A DNA stretch of 64,000 nt from Schistosoma haematobium (GCF_000699445.3 NC_067198.1:31003536-31067535), one strand, 5' to 3'; positions 35,240-47,739 are shown, counted from the first letter of the stretch. The notes: a model not told the origin generated them from the sequence alone. Program-made: numbers and translations.

Positions 35240-36031
35240 GGCGAGACTCTAATTTATGGACGACATTTAAACGAATCCTAAGTGGCCTTGAGAACTATCA
35301 GCCAATCAGCCCACAGTCAGTATACAGTAAAAATATATTATACAAAAACCAAGGAAATAAAGTGGATACACTTCTTATACGTTGTCCAAAAACTTGTCAA
35401 GGTTAGAAAGAGGTTCAGAGGTTCTAAAATCGTAATGCATGCAGTAGAGGAAATCATCCATACGGCTACAGAATAGTCGGTCTCTGGAGCCATGATAAAG
35501 TCTCAAAAACTCTTTCAGCCTCGACCACATGGCTTCAATGTCGTTTATGTACACCCCAGTTGTTGAGTGTACAAAATGCTACTTTTGGATAACGACACGA
35601 TGCATATAACCAAACCTATGTAGGTGTCTTTACGCTCTCCAAACATCCGTATATATCGTGGTACCTGGCTGCAGCCAGTGTTACTGGTGCTTTTATTATC
35701 CAGTTCGCAATAATTGTCGTAATTTGCCTTAAGAATTATATATGGGGTTTTCATCATGAACTGACATCAGTTATAATGCCAGAAATTTATTTAGCCAAAT
35801 GGATGAAAAGCTTTCGCGTTGAAATCCGAGATCTATTATCTTATACCTGATTGATTCGTCCACAAATTATAGTTTCGCCGTTTTATTTGTTATGGACGCT
35901 CAATTATAACATTTTGTACAAAATTCCCTGTGAACCGATAGGACGTTAGCCTTAAGCACTGAAGTTGGCGCCGTAACCTTGAAATCTCTAGGATGCCTCT
36001 GATTGGCTCGTCCATAAATTAGAGTCTCGCC
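35240..36031 (-). mobile_element. Merlin/ISXO2-type DNA transposon remnant
   Basis: Terminal inverted repeats start GGCGAGACTCTAATTTATGG and match for 24 bases. They are flanked by the 8-bp duplication AAATTTTT (35232-35239 and 36032-36039); duplications of 8-9 bp are a Merlin trait. A transposase C-terminus lies inside on the minus strand. A further decayed inverted end (near 35855-35885) suggests a nested or partly deleted copy. Confidence 0.8.
35375..35578 (-). pseudogene. Merlin/ISXO2-like transposase, C-terminal fragment
   Basis: A 67-codon open stretch bounded upstream by a stop (35579-35581) and ending at a TAA. It contains VHSTTGVYINDIEAMWSRLK, FLRLYHGSR and MDDFLYCMHYDF, the last catalytic block and tail typical of ISXO2-like/Merlin transposases (the Glu in NDIEAMW is the likely third acidic residue). 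The earlier catalytic blocks are not readable, so the enzyme is dead. Merlin elements have been reported in S. mansoni. Confidence 0.7.
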
Positions 36032-36039
36032 AAATTTTT

Positions 36040-38571
36040 TATCCGTTTGACCGATGTATGGTATCAAATTTATCATCGAGTTTTTGTGAAATTTAGGCTC
36101 TCACATTAACTCATAGATAATCAACCATGAAAATGTCTGGGAAAATACGTATAACTGTCTAACAATTGACATAACCTAATATCTCTAGGAAATAACTGTT
36201 TACTTTCATAATCCCCATTGGTAATCCATTAATTTAGTTCGAAATTAATGGTATATCAGGTTGATATGCAGAACATTTAACAAAAAACCTTGATAAGATT
36301 GATTTAATTTTACATAGAAAATAGTGACAATTTTCGACTACTATGTGTTATATTATAATTACGCAAAAAAATTTCAGTGTAATGGAGTACCAGGGTGTAT
36401 GTAATACAAAACAAAACGATAATACTGTAAATGGAAGGAAACAGGGAAAAAACAACTATAAGATTAATCAAACAGTAAACTTTTGGTGATAAGCAAGATG
36501 GATTTAATGTAATTAAGTAATCTTAATACTTAAGAAAAAAAATAATAAACCATACTAGGATTATTTATAGCCCATATTCTAACACATATCTGATGATCTC
36601 TCAAACTATTAATTTACATGACTTTTAGGGGCAGATTTTAGAAATTACAAACAACCAACACAAGCATTTTGCATTTTAATGTGTCATATCATCAATTGAC
36701 AAGATTTTACGTACATAGATTTGAGTCATCCTCATTGACAAACTGTACAGATGAACATCTCATAATTGTTCGCAAATTTCATACAGCGCCAATTAGTTAA
36801 AATACAGTCGATCACCGTGAATGGATAAAAAATGAGAATAGTTTCTTACGTAACAGAAATTCCTAGAATTCATCTCTCACACTATATCCTCTTTTTTTCT
36901 GAATCCGCTTTATCAATCATTTATCATACGTACCTAACATATATAAATAATAATCGTGTTTATCTTTCCTTCTTTTTTCATTTATTTCTAATTCTGTTCT
37001 TTCTCTCTATCTTCCCATTTCAATGGAAATCGTGACCATTCATAATTAGTTCAGGTAGAGTGATTATAGTATTTGTTATTACCATTAAAACTGAATAGCT
37101 TCTCTATACTATCAATATTATAAATACCATTATTACTTATTGCATTATTTTCATTTTAATTAGTTTACTAACGCACATATCAAATATAAATTTTCTGTAT
37201 ATCATCACTATTTATTTATTCCTTTTTTATTCGATATACAAAGAAGGAAATAATCAGAATTTCCCGCTTATTTCCCATATTTATTTATTCCCATTTTAAC
37301 TGTATTTTTTTTTGTCGATGTATGTATATGACTGGTTATAGTAGTCAACCTTGTGCCTGTTTTTATATGTATGTATGTGTGAGTTGACTTGTCTATCTAT
37401 AAGCATATCTGTTTGTCTATAAAATGTAATAACAAGGTTATGATTTAAATATGAATGCATAATTCATGAGTTCAATTTATCTTTCGCGAAAATAGAGGTT
37501 GCGTTTGTTCAATCTGTTAGTTTTGGCACGAAAAACGAAATTCATACTAATATGAGCTATGGAAATAAAAATTTTCGTTCGATTATAAGTACTCAGAACA
37601 ACGTGGGTGTAGGCTACAGATTGCGGTCGTCTTATGAGTGTATTTACATGCAATTACGTGCATACTTACAATTATGTGTACAATTATTAACAATGATGAT
37701 CACTCATACGCTGTCATTAATGTTCCCAATTCCACATCCATAATTATTTATTTCCTGGTGGTTTGCAATGAGGACATCAGAAATTCATTTACCTCTTCTT
37801 GTTTGTCTTTCTATCAAACGATAGAACCGTCGGAAACTCATAAACAATCCAACACCAACAAACAGCTTCTTAATATTTGCTCTAAATAGACTGGGCTAAT
37901 GGGAAAATTTCTCATCTATCCATTGGAAAGTTGACTTTTTACTGGACTATTGAAACTATTTTTGATTAGTCTAAAGATAAGGAAGAAAAGGGTACACCAT
38001 AGTACAATTACGCATTCTTAAAAATTTAATTCTCACAAATTATGCATCATTCGGATGTATACAGTTTTAAGTAATTTCGTAGTTGTGATTGATAAAATAA
38101 AGTAGTTTGAAACATGTTCACTGAAGTAAATCGATTATAAAACTACATCATTTTTACCACCGAAATTAATCTCTGAACAAAATTCACTCTCCCAGAACGA
38201 TATCAAAGAAATTAGTGACTAGATTGTTTGTAGATAAATACGTTTGAAACAAGACATATTTAATAACAATTCATTTGAAATCTGTATTATCAGGACTATA
38301 AACAATAATTAGTGCTTTATTCAATACTGTATTCATGATTGCAGTAAAGAATTTCCAGGAGAAAATATACGATATTACTATAAATTTCATTTTCACATAT
38401 TTCTCATTATTAACTATTCAAAGATGCATTTTATTAAAGCTCATATGATACTTATTTTCCATCTTAAAATTTTTCGATCATATTGCATAGAAAAATCAAT
38501 GTATGAATCATAATATATTCCTTTGTCCTTGTTTTTTTCCACAGAATAGATCAGAAGTAGAATATAACAAC
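36040..38571. other. AT-rich non-coding DNA
   Basis: No gene or transposon recognised. The frames at 37552-37743 and 37638-37889 overlap each other, show no domain and are probably chance. Confidence 0.4.
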
Positions 38572-38625
38572 TAGTATAGTGTTGAAATCATGAGTCGATT
38601 GAAGCTAGACCACCATGGAAAACCT

Positions 38626-38680
38626 GGGAGCACTGGACGGCCGCTTCGTCCTAGTATGGGACTCCTCAGCAGTGCGCATC
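38626..38680 (-). ncRNA. Hammerhead ribozyme, near-intact (H1)
   Basis: Core CUGAGGA, stem I GCACUG/CAGUGC, stem II GUCC/GGAC and triplet GUC are all present. The one defect is A15.1 changed to G, which could still wobble-pair with U16.1 but is expected to reduce activity. Confidence 0.6.
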
Positions 38681-38911
38681 GAACTCAGGACCTACTGGCT
38701 TCGCGCGCGAGCACTTGATCACTAGACTACTGAGCCGGCATCCAACGGTGTTAATGTCTAACTTCAACCAATCCACGAAGTTGCGCCACCGTACACCATT
38801 GTCTTTAGTGAGTTGTTATCTCACAACAGACCTGGTTGAACTCCACTGGTAACGGCTTCTCACTAGAACTTCAGGAGTTTTTCCTGAAGTCAGTCACTAG
38901 TGAGCAGTCGT

Positions 38912-38968
38912 GGATGCGCACTGCTGAGGAGTCTCATACCAAGACGAAACGGCCGTCCAGTGCTTCCA
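38912..38968 (+). ncRNA. Hammerhead ribozyme, intact core with compensated stem II (H1)
   Basis: Stem I GCACUG/CAGUGC with an outer GGA/UCC, core CUGAGGA (38924-38930), stem II GUCU/AGAC, GAAA, stem III AC/GU, cleavage after GUC at 38957. Relative to the common GUCC/GGAC, the fourth pair changed from C-G to U-A on both sides. Confidence 0.75.
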
Positions 38969-39063
38969 GGTTTTCCATGTTGGTCTAGCTTCAATCGATT
39001 CATGATTTCAACCTGTGAAATTTCTAAAACTCTCCACAAAACCCATTCTGATAGTATAGTGTT

Positions 39064-40669
39064 CTCAATTATATCACGTAATATTTAATACCCCACTAGG
39101 TTGCAGACGATTTCGATAAATACTCATGACTACATTTACTTATATGCGTACGTAATTATCTCGATTGAACGAACAAAACATGGCGGGATTTGGACAGTTT
39201 TATTAAAAGGAGCCTAAAAGTTTCAGTAATCCTCTTTGATCTAATCTTTTTATCTTTTCAAAAGATTTCATAAAAGTATATAATTATTACAGGAAATTAT
39301 TATCAATTCTTATTGTAACAATAACCACTGAAAGTTTCCATCTATGTGAACATGAATATGGATCGAATAAGAGAATTTATCTAAAGTCAATCAAAATATT
39401 CAAATCCCTATTGAAATTTTATTATCATTTAGATCTATAGGCACAGTCCTCTTGTTTGAAAACACTAGAAATGCTTATTATAACAACCATTTTATGATAA
39501 ACGAATATTTTCTTAACCTACCATTATAATACAACAAAGATACACGAAAGCCTTTATAAAGAAACTTAATGTTATTCATTGTAAATTGTGAATTTCATGT
39601 AGACCACTACTTAGTTACCTACATAATCAGTTACTAGTCACGTTAAAAGATCTGATTAGAAGTAAGTGGGAAAAAACACTATTCCTTAGAACAGAAGCAC
39701 ACAAGTCTAAAATACAAAATAGGCGAGATTTAGTTGACATATTTTAAGTTAGATCATAGTAAATTTATAAGTTTTACATTATTTCTAAATACTACTATTA
39801 AACTAAATTTCAGAGAGTGAAAGAGAATCCTTAAATATTTATTTACAGTTATCGATGATAAAATTGACGATTGCCTGTAATCAAATTTAGACTATCCTCC
39901 TATAAAGAATTATGGGAGGTTGACAATTTATATTGCGAAGGAAATCAATTGTCAAACATCCACTTTTTTGAACCTCACTACATAGATTTAAGCGCTGTTT
40001 GTTATAAATTATTGATTAGAACTTAAGTTGAATGGAAAAATCATGAAAATTATCATTTTAATTTAGTTCCTTTTCTTTTTTTTCCCGACAAACTGTATTT
40101 AGTTTGATTTGATTTTAACTAAAATCTAGAACCGAATTAATTTTTTAAGGGATCAAAAGAAACCATATTATTAGGTTACAACTCAAAACCTCCAATGTCT
40201 CAAATATTATTGATTAATTCAAATCATTCAGTATACCATTGGATGTAAAACGAGTAATTTAAAGATAACATGATAGTCTTGAGTCTGGAAAGTCTCTGGT
40301 TTGATCTGTGACGATTGACTGAATTGCCAAATTATATTTATTGGATTGAGAATGACAAAAATAACAGCCATTCTGGTGCAATAAAACGAATTCTTTTTTT
40401 GTCATTGAATTCTAATCACCAATTTATAAGTTGTAATATTAAAATATTAAAATTACAGATTGAATTTAAAATACTTTTGATAGAAATAAAGTTTATCAGG
40501 ACGTAATGTAAAAAAGTATTTAAATAATGTAGTCAGTCTAGAAATCATCTAAATGGACTTCGAAAGATCAGACCAGATATCATAGTCAAATATCATATTC
40601 ACCAGAATGTTTCAAAAATATCGATTGAAACCAATAAACGATTGTGGAAGCTGTGGTAAGCGTTTTGAA
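39064..40669. other. AT-rich non-coding DNA
   Basis: Nothing recognised. Confidence 0.4.
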
Positions 40670-40805
40670 TAATTTTTTCTGGTTAGCGTTTTTTAGCGAG
40701 TTAGTTTTCTACAGGATGGGGTCGCTAACACCATGCCCAACCCTCCTCCTTTATCCGGGCTAGGGACCGGCAGTACCTCTCGGAGGGACTCCAGTAGGAG
40801 TTATA
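40670..40805 (-). repeat. RTE LINE 5'-end block, isolated copy
   Basis: Same block as 32341-32490 and 56680-56815 and in the same orientation, with no LINE coding sequence attached. Confidence 0.55.
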
Positions 40806-41366
40806 AGAGTTGTGATAACTGGTTAATTAGTTTAGTAAATAAACATAAATGAAGAGTAATTGATAATTAAAAGTGTATTGAGTTAAGCTCAGTTAAATAA
40901 CATGAAACTATGAGGTAAAAAACATCAAAAAATTTTGCAAAAAATTATAGGATAAAATAAGGGGTTTTGTTTCCCAGGATAACAATACATCCTCAGAACA
41001 GCTTCTTTTTCAGTACACAAATCAGATTATTTTGCCCTTGATAACTGTAGTGCCAGGATATGTTGGGTAATTAAAGCTTTAGAATTTATCAGTCAATTTT
41101 AGCAGTTCAAAGTTGCCGACCTGTAAACCTGTTCAAACGAACTGTATCGATAAATAATCCTATAAAATTAAAACTTTTTGAAACATGTTCATGGTACTCA
41201 TAATTCTTTCCATTTACTAGATTATAAATAAGAGCATTAGACAGTAATAAAACCTTAATTTCAATTTTTATCTAAAAAATTATTTAATGAATTTTGCAAT
41301 TGTCAATATTGTCTACTAAGATTAGCATTTAAATATTTTTATTTTAATTGAAAATCAAATCTATTT
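40806..41366. other. AT-rich non-coding DNA
   Basis: Nothing recognised. Confidence 0.4.
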
Positions 41367-41375
41367 CTAAGTGAA

Positions 41376-41552
41376 CTCTGAGATGGCGGGGAAGATTTAT
41401 AGCTCAGGTGGATGATTTTGATAGAGTTTTGTTCTCTTAGCTGGATGGTTTGGTCGTGGAGGCAGGGGTTTGTGCTGATAATGTCGTTCAGAAGAACGAT
41501 GAAAGCTTCACGACCAAACCATCCAGCTCAGAGAACAAACCTCTATCAAAAC
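41376..41552 (+). mobile_element. H3 element, fold-back copy with 9-bp target duplication
   Basis: Flanked by CTAAGTGAA (41367-41375 and 41553-41561). The left half (to about 41463) is the reverse complement of the tail in the right half. The right half holds the HHR-like order CTGATAATG, GTCGTTCAGAAGAACGAT hairpin, GAAAG, AGCT...AGCTC. Outer arms AGGGGTTTGT / ACAAACCTCT could form stem I. G8 is A here. Confidence 0.6.
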
Positions 41553-41561
41553 CTAAGTGAA

Positions 41562-41880
41562 TCTAGTATGATTTTCGTCGTAATTATTTCCGAAAAAATA
41601 AAGAAAATAATTGTTTGTCATTTAACTGTATTAAAATATTAAGAGGCTGATCTAGAAGGCTTATGTCTTCCTAGCTTTGAAAAGACCGTTATGATATCAA
41701 AAACCAAATGAAAACATTTAATTCGATCATATTCTTTTTTTAAACGGAGAGAGTAATATTTCGTATTTATTGGTTGTTTGAATCTTTTCATTGACGTTTA
41801 TGGCTATAATTGATCAGTTTCATTTAGCATATGTTCATCCTGTGTGGATTATCTGTATATTATCACCAAGTTAAAAACAT
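41562..41880. other. AT-rich non-coding DNA
   Basis: Nothing recognised. Confidence 0.4.
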
Positions 41881-42040
41881 TTTTAAGCAGAAATAGATGA
41901 TGACTAGGAATGGAATTCCAGAGTGAACGTCCAATCTGAGATGCAGATACATTCAATTGACAAGTCCTAAATGAGACAAGACGCAAGTCACGGAGACCGC
42001 TGCTAGCCATCATCTATTCGTGTTTAAAAAGAAGCGAGTT
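41881..42040 (+). mobile_element. SMα-type SINE (H2), heavily decayed
   Basis: Keeps the H2 order (GGAATTCCAGAGTGAAC, CATTCAATTGACAAGTCC, GACGCAAGTC, CCGCTGCTAGCC), but the hammerhead core is destroyed (UUGACAA; GAAA lost). Confidence 0.55.
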
Positions 42041-43723
42041 ACATTTGATTAAACTTAACTGAACAACAGATTACTTATCATTCAAGTGTGAGATGCAATA
42101 AAGTAATCATTGTTAAACTTCATAACATAAAACGTCGAGAAATTTATGGAGGTAGTTTCTGCTAAACATGAATTAATCTTAAGTGAAGACATTACAAAAT
42201 GTTGATGAACTCAAAATAATTGTTTTAGTCTATTTCAAAGAAGCGTTCAAAATCTATTTTTGGTTCAGAAGCTATCCAGGCATTTATTCCATAAACGTTG
42301 ATTGGTGTGTTAGATTACCCTTCCCTATTTATGTATGTCCAAACAAACATGTGGATCGGTAAGTGTATTGATATATTATGTAATCATTTGTGTATTTGCA
42401 ACTCACATACCTGTTTGTGGTGGAGCAAGAGAAAATATGTGTTCACTTAAAATACTCAGTTTCCCTAATTACATTATCAGACGATTAAGAAATAAGTTAA
42501 TGTAGTCCGTGACTAGTAAGTATACATAAAATCACAAATTATGGTATCTGGCATAAACAAATATACTGATGAGCCCTACGTTTGTACATTTCTCAAAAGT
42601 TTTAAAATAGGACAAAACAGAAATCTAGAGTTCATTTATTTTTAATGGCTTCTCCAGTCAGAACCAGTTTTTGAGAAAATATGCATTCAAACTATTAAAC
42701 AACTAACACAATTTTTTGAGGAAAGTGTGGACGAATTATAGTTTCAGTTAGTACTAACAGGTTTACAATAAAATAGATAGCGGTTTGTTAGCCTTACTGA
42801 TAGTTTCTTAAGAATATTAACGATCTGTAATATTCCGTTAAATGTCTGTATTTTATGACGCAAACTATTTTTGTCTTATGTCGATTGCCTATCAACCTAA
42901 AAAGTTATTTGTAAATCGATTAAAAATGGCAGCTTTGTAACTGTAATAATGATTTGATGCACATAGTCCCCTTTATCAACTTGTGTAGAGTAAGAACATA
43001 TATTTGAACAGAATAGCATGAATTTATTTTAGTTTGTTTGGTTCTTGTCAGCCGCTTCAACCTGTGATATTAAAAAGTCTCAAATACAAAATGGATTTGA
43101 ATTATTCGCATGAAAGAGTTTAATAGGAAGGTACTTTGAATAAACATTAGAATGGTATAGTAATGGTGTAAATAAATCTAGTATACTTAATAAACGATTG
43201 TTAATATGTATCTAATTTGAAGAATTGCTTTACAACACTGATAGAAAAAAATGTTCAAAGAGCTAGAAACAAGTTGTTATCTAATCAATAAACGCTGATA
43301 GTAAGGTAAAGATAAAATGAGCAAAACGCAGTTAAATAAAATAAGATTACTAAACTAGAAGACAGTCGAAATAATAAAAAATGTAATGACATAAATAACT
43401 GAAAGAAAACATTTTATGCTGAACTAAAGGAATATTTGTCACCAAGGCAACGAAAGGTTAACAAACATCTACTTTTGGACACATATATCAGACTTCACAC
43501 TTGTCTTGTTTTCTTTAGATATTTTTTAAAGTTGTCATTAAATATGATTAAGTTCAATTATAATACTTCTCTTAAATCGTTTTTCACAGATTACTGCAAG
43601 TTTATAATGTACAAAATAGTTTTCTTTTAATAAAGTTAAAATTAGATCATTCCCTAAATGAAAACAAAAAGATGCTTGATGAAAATTTATTTTCTTTTTT
43701 ACTCAAAGTTGTATGAGATTGAC
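42041..43723. other. AT-rich non-coding DNA
   Basis: Nothing recognised; the frame at 43436-43630 has no family features. Confidence 0.4.
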
Positions 43724-43740
43724 TTATTTCACTTGATTGA

Positions 43741-44093
43741 GATCGTGAACCGATTGATTTTAGACCACCATTGAAAACCTAGAGGTACCGGAAGGACCCA
43801 GGTATTTATTTCAGTACAATGGGAGGTGTTCGCGCAATTTCGTGGATTGATTGGGGTTAGATATTTACACCGTTGGATACCGGCTTAATGATCTAGAGAT
43901 AAAGCGTTCGCACTCGAAAACAAAGGTCTGGAGTTCGGATCCCTTGTAGCGGATCATGGAAGCTCACTGCTGAGGAGTTCCATACTAAGACGAAACAGCC
44001 GTTCGGCGCTTCCACGTTTTCACTGATGGGCTAACATCAATCAATTCATAATCTGAATCAAAAAATATAATGATCTTCACAACCCCATACTGA
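43741..44093 (+). mobile_element. H1 element with 17-bp imperfect target duplication
   Basis: Flanked by TTATTTCACTTGATTGA (43724-43740) and the same with one mismatch (44094-44110). A short inverted tail is followed by a diverged tRNA-like head and an HHR at about 43950-44010. The core CUGAGGA and GAAAC are kept, the triplet is GUU, and stem I and II each contain mismatches. Confidence 0.75.
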
Positions 44094-44110
44094 TTATTTC
44101 ATTTGATTGA

Positions 44111-45364
44111 TATGAAAGCCCTATATAATTTTTATTTACATCTATTTTTAATATGTCAAGATTTCTTTACAATTAATATGAAATGTTCAATTTTACCGCT
44201 TATTCACTGTAAATTTTAATTTTACTTAAGTTAAATAGATTATTTAAGCACAGTTAAAAGGTTTGATAATATATGATCAGATTTGAGAATAAAAACCAAA
44301 TTAAATTCTGAATAAACCATTAAAAAAAGAACTTGTTATCCATCACAATGGTAATAGCCAATAATCATAAATATTTAACCACACGTTTTTTTTAGAGAGT
44401 GATCTTGAATATTAGTTTCTAGGTATTTCTTTTAGTTATTTTAGAGAAAAGAAACTTTATTTGTTTGCCTCTTTTAAAAAAGTGAATCGTTTTCACTGTA
44501 CAGAATAAATTCCCAATAATTGTTGTCTTCCACTCCCCTTCACTCTCCATATATAAATATATAGTAATTATATTTGATGTCTGCGATTTTCACCCTAGTC
44601 TGTTTAATATTTATTTCAGGTGTGGTTTATTTCCCTATCATTCATTTAAGAACTAAAATCATTGTGATTGAACGTCAAAAAGTCTAGAACTTAGAATACA
44701 GTTAATTGGGTTTAGTATTAACTTTTCGTAGAGGGTTATGTTTTTATTTAAGATGGTGAGATTTCAAGCAAAAAATCACAAATTTAAACTTTTGTTCATT
44801 TACCCAAGTTTCAATAGAAGTTTATATTCACCAGTTTACACAAGTGATTTTACTTAATGATAAGCTCATAAATCTGCACTTAGTAAATGAGTAGCATCGT
44901 GTCTTTTCTGAGTTAAACCAAATCTAAGATAATCAGTTACCAGGGGGTTTTAATAAGATCATTCAGTTTTAAATTATTTATAATAAGAAACTGATATCTT
45001 CCAGAGAATCATATGTAGTAACAATCACTAGTCAGTTGTCGTTTTCCATTTTGTTATTCTTGGTGTTGAGTACGCACAAACCCATCATCATCAGGTCTAG
45101 TTTGAGAACAATGCTTTTATATCACGACAATCACTGAATAAGATCGATGAATTATGGTCTTATTTTAGACTAGGTTGACAACTAAAGTCACAAATTCTCA
45201 TCAAAAATTTAGGAATCTATCCTCCGCCTAACCGCGGATGAGAAAGTGATCATTATTGAATTTATATACACATAATATATTTGGTCTTAATAATAGCTTA
45301 ATACCCCTTAAACAAGTTGGCGGCTAACTGAACTCACAAGATCACTGATTAACCCACTAGTATT
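44111..45364. other. AT-rich non-coding DNA
   Basis: Nothing recognised. Confidence 0.4.
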
Positions 45365-45500
45365 TGAAACAAAATATACTGAGTCGGAGTTACAGTGTGA
45401 ACATTATTACTAAGATTCAAATACATCCAATTGACAGGTTCTGAACAGAAAAAAACAGTCTTCCTAGATTACATTACTAATTACATACCGAATATACAAT
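45365..45500 (+). mobile_element. SMα-type SINE (H2), heavily decayed
   Basis: Recognisable only by order and spacing (CAGTGTGAACATT, ACATCCAATTGACAGG, CCTAGATTACATTACTA). The hammerhead residues are largely gone. Confidence 0.4.
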
Positions 45501-45962
45501 GGCTTATGACTATAGATTATATCTAGACAATCCGATCAGAATATATTCATTGCATAAAAAAATAATTAATCCCAGTCCAGGGTACCAGCAAAAAGGAAAT
45601 TATAAACTATTACTATATATATATAAACTGAGTATTGAACAGTGTTTAATTCCAAATAACTGCCTATTAGTTATCTAATTATCATCATTCATTCAGTTTT
45701 GCATATGAAATAACTCAAAGATGATTTCTTTATCACAGAATTTCGGTGAATTACATTATCAGTTTTTAGATAAATGAAAAAAATCTCCAAGGCAATAAAT
45801 ATTACTTCATAGACTACTAATAAAGGAAGAAAAATTATCAAATATACAATAAATATATGAATTATAAATGATAAATATTTTCATCATCATCAAAAAAAGA
45901 ATCTACACGTTTTGTCCATAGAATGAGTGGAATCAATATAATTTGTATATAGAAAGGTACAA
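45501..45962. other. AT-rich non-coding DNA
   Basis: Nothing recognised. Confidence 0.4.
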
Positions 45963-45976
45963 TTATCAGGAATGTA

Positions 45977-45977
<1 letters not shown>

Positions 45978-46028
<51 letters not shown>

Positions 46029-46376
46029 GCCTGTTACTCCTAATGGAGCATAGGCCACAGACCAGCATTTTCCAACCCACTCTGTCCTCCGCCTTCCTTT
46101 CTAGTTCCATCCAATTCTTGTTCATTTTTCTCATGTCTATTTCCACTTCCCGGCGTAATGTGTTCTTTGGTCTTCCTCTTTTCCGCTTCCCTTCAAGATT
46201 CCATGTGAGGGTTTGTCTTGTGACGCAGTTGGGTGCTTTCCTCAATGTGTGTCCTATCCACTTCCAGCGCTTCTTCCTCATTTCTTCCTCCACTGGGATC
46301 TGGTTTGTTCTTTCCCACAGTAGGTTGTTGCTAATAGTGTCTGGCCAACGGATCCGAAGTATTTTGCGTAGACAAC
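45978..46376 (-). pseudogene. RTE LINE 3' fragment with 15-bp target duplication
   Basis: Minus-strand C-terminus nearly identical to that at 29202-29620 ([20 protein letters not shown] onward), with a long TTAC tract at 45977-46027 (the GTAA tail). TTATCAGGAATGTAT flanks it (45963-45977 and 46377-46391). High identity to the other copy suggests both are recent. Confidence 0.85.
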
Positions 46377-46388
46377 TTATCAGGAATG

Positions 46389-46413
46389 TATATATATATA
46401 TATATATATATAT
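46389..46413. repeat. (TA)n microsatellite
   Basis: About 12 TA units at the edge of the LINE's right target duplication. Confidence 0.9.
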
Positions 46414-46429
46414 AATAATTTATTGCAAT

Positions 46430-47640
46430 GATATTATTATTATATTTTGGTACAATATAGAATTCTCAGCACAGATAGTGAAGATGCAAGTTGATCAAAA
46501 CTTACAAAAATGGTTTCAATGGGACAACAAATATCAAAACAGAATTTAAGGTAACAAGTGATAACATCAGTGGTGATTTCCAGTGAATCATCTGTAAACA
46601 ATTCCCAGTTAGTCGTATGAAACATGTTTTTCAGATTTCGGATATTTTCTTCTGAGTAATTCCTATATTTGACTTTCTTGGTTTGATGTAAGAGTGTACT
46701 CTTTCCATGCTTTCCATATACTTTAGGTAGAACACGAATTATACAGTGATCCGAGCTAGACAAAGAAGCACGTTTACGAGTCAAATATATACCCGCATCA
46801 TTAATGAAAACGAAGTCTAAATGGGCCATTCAAACGGGTAGGAAAATCTACTACATTTTGATGACTTAGTGACATAAGGAAGCTACAGTCACATGAATTG
46901 AAATCACCACATACAACTGAAAGTAAATCACTGAAGGCAGTAACAGCAAACTCAGTGAATTCATCAGCGAAAACAGATAGCGCAGATGATGTGCAGTCTG
47001 GAATCACGTAGATATTGGTAACATAAACGTATTTGTATTCATTCAGATGTTTTGGACGACATCTTAGAGTTGGACAGTCGATAAAGTCATTTGAAAACTT
47101 AAAACACACAAACGAAGATCGACACCAGATCACGTTTACAAACATAGCTACACCGCCACCACACCCCTTTTTATTGTTTGATCGATCCTGACGATAAATT
47201 TCGAAATCACATAGTGATACCAGGCAGTCATCCTGTAAATCATTTAACCAAGATTCTTGAATTGTGATGACACCACAATTACGATACATATTTTGACTTA
47301 GTAGGAGTTGCAGATAGTCCACTTTGTTGATTAATGATTGTCAGTTAGAATTTAGCAGCTCGGGAATTGACATACGAATAATGTTCATTCTCTTTAACGC
47401 ATATTGCCAACCACGATGTCTTTTATAGCACTTTTTTGTAGGCTTTTCATAAAAGCGCCTGTTTAGGTTATGCGATTAGTGGACATAATGAGACGTTAAA
47501 ACAAAATGAAAAAACAGATAACTTGTTGAAATAATCAGATGACAGAAACAGGTAGCCCAGATATTCAAGCAAGCCGCCACGACATGAATGAATAGGATAA
47601 CTAGATAAGTTGAACAGAATTATTAGTTTAAATATCAAAT
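46430..47640 (-). pseudogene. LINE endonuclease-only remnant (CR1/Jockey-like APE endonuclease)
   Basis: On the minus strand, two frames overlapping near 46800-46830 give an APE-type endonuclease. The readable parts are VDYLQLLLSQ, ITIQESWL (catalytic Glu block), FEIYRQDR, GCGGGVAMF, VVCGDFNSCD (Asp/Asn block) and SSSDHCII (final Asp-His block). The RT that should follow is absent; the text runs straight into an untranslated-looking end (TTTTGGTACAATATAGAATT, reverse strand) shared with 61930-61960. So this is an internally deleted copy with a frameshift and a stop. The 5' leader (47400-47640) also matches 62936-63150. Confidence 0.7.
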
Positions 47641-47739
47641 TTTCTAACATCCCATTATTTTAATCAATCAGAACAATATCAAACATATTAGATTGTCATA
47701 TAAATTTTGCATTTCAATTCTATAATTGATTTTATAATG

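Larger units (their letters stand above)
38584..39051 (-). mobile_element. H1 element, fold-back copy with 12-bp target duplication
   Basis: Flanked by TAGTATAGTGTT (38572-38583 and 39052-39063). A minus-strand H1 (tail, HHR, tRNA-like head, 5' region) joins head-to-head with a plus-strand HHR and tail. The outer ends are GAAATCATGAG and CCCATTCTGA. It carries one intact and one nearly intact hammerhead. Confidence 0.85.

Noticed and set aside
45977..46027. TTAC repeat taken as an independent microsatellite
   Set aside because: It is the GTAA tail of the adjoining LINE, inside its target duplications.
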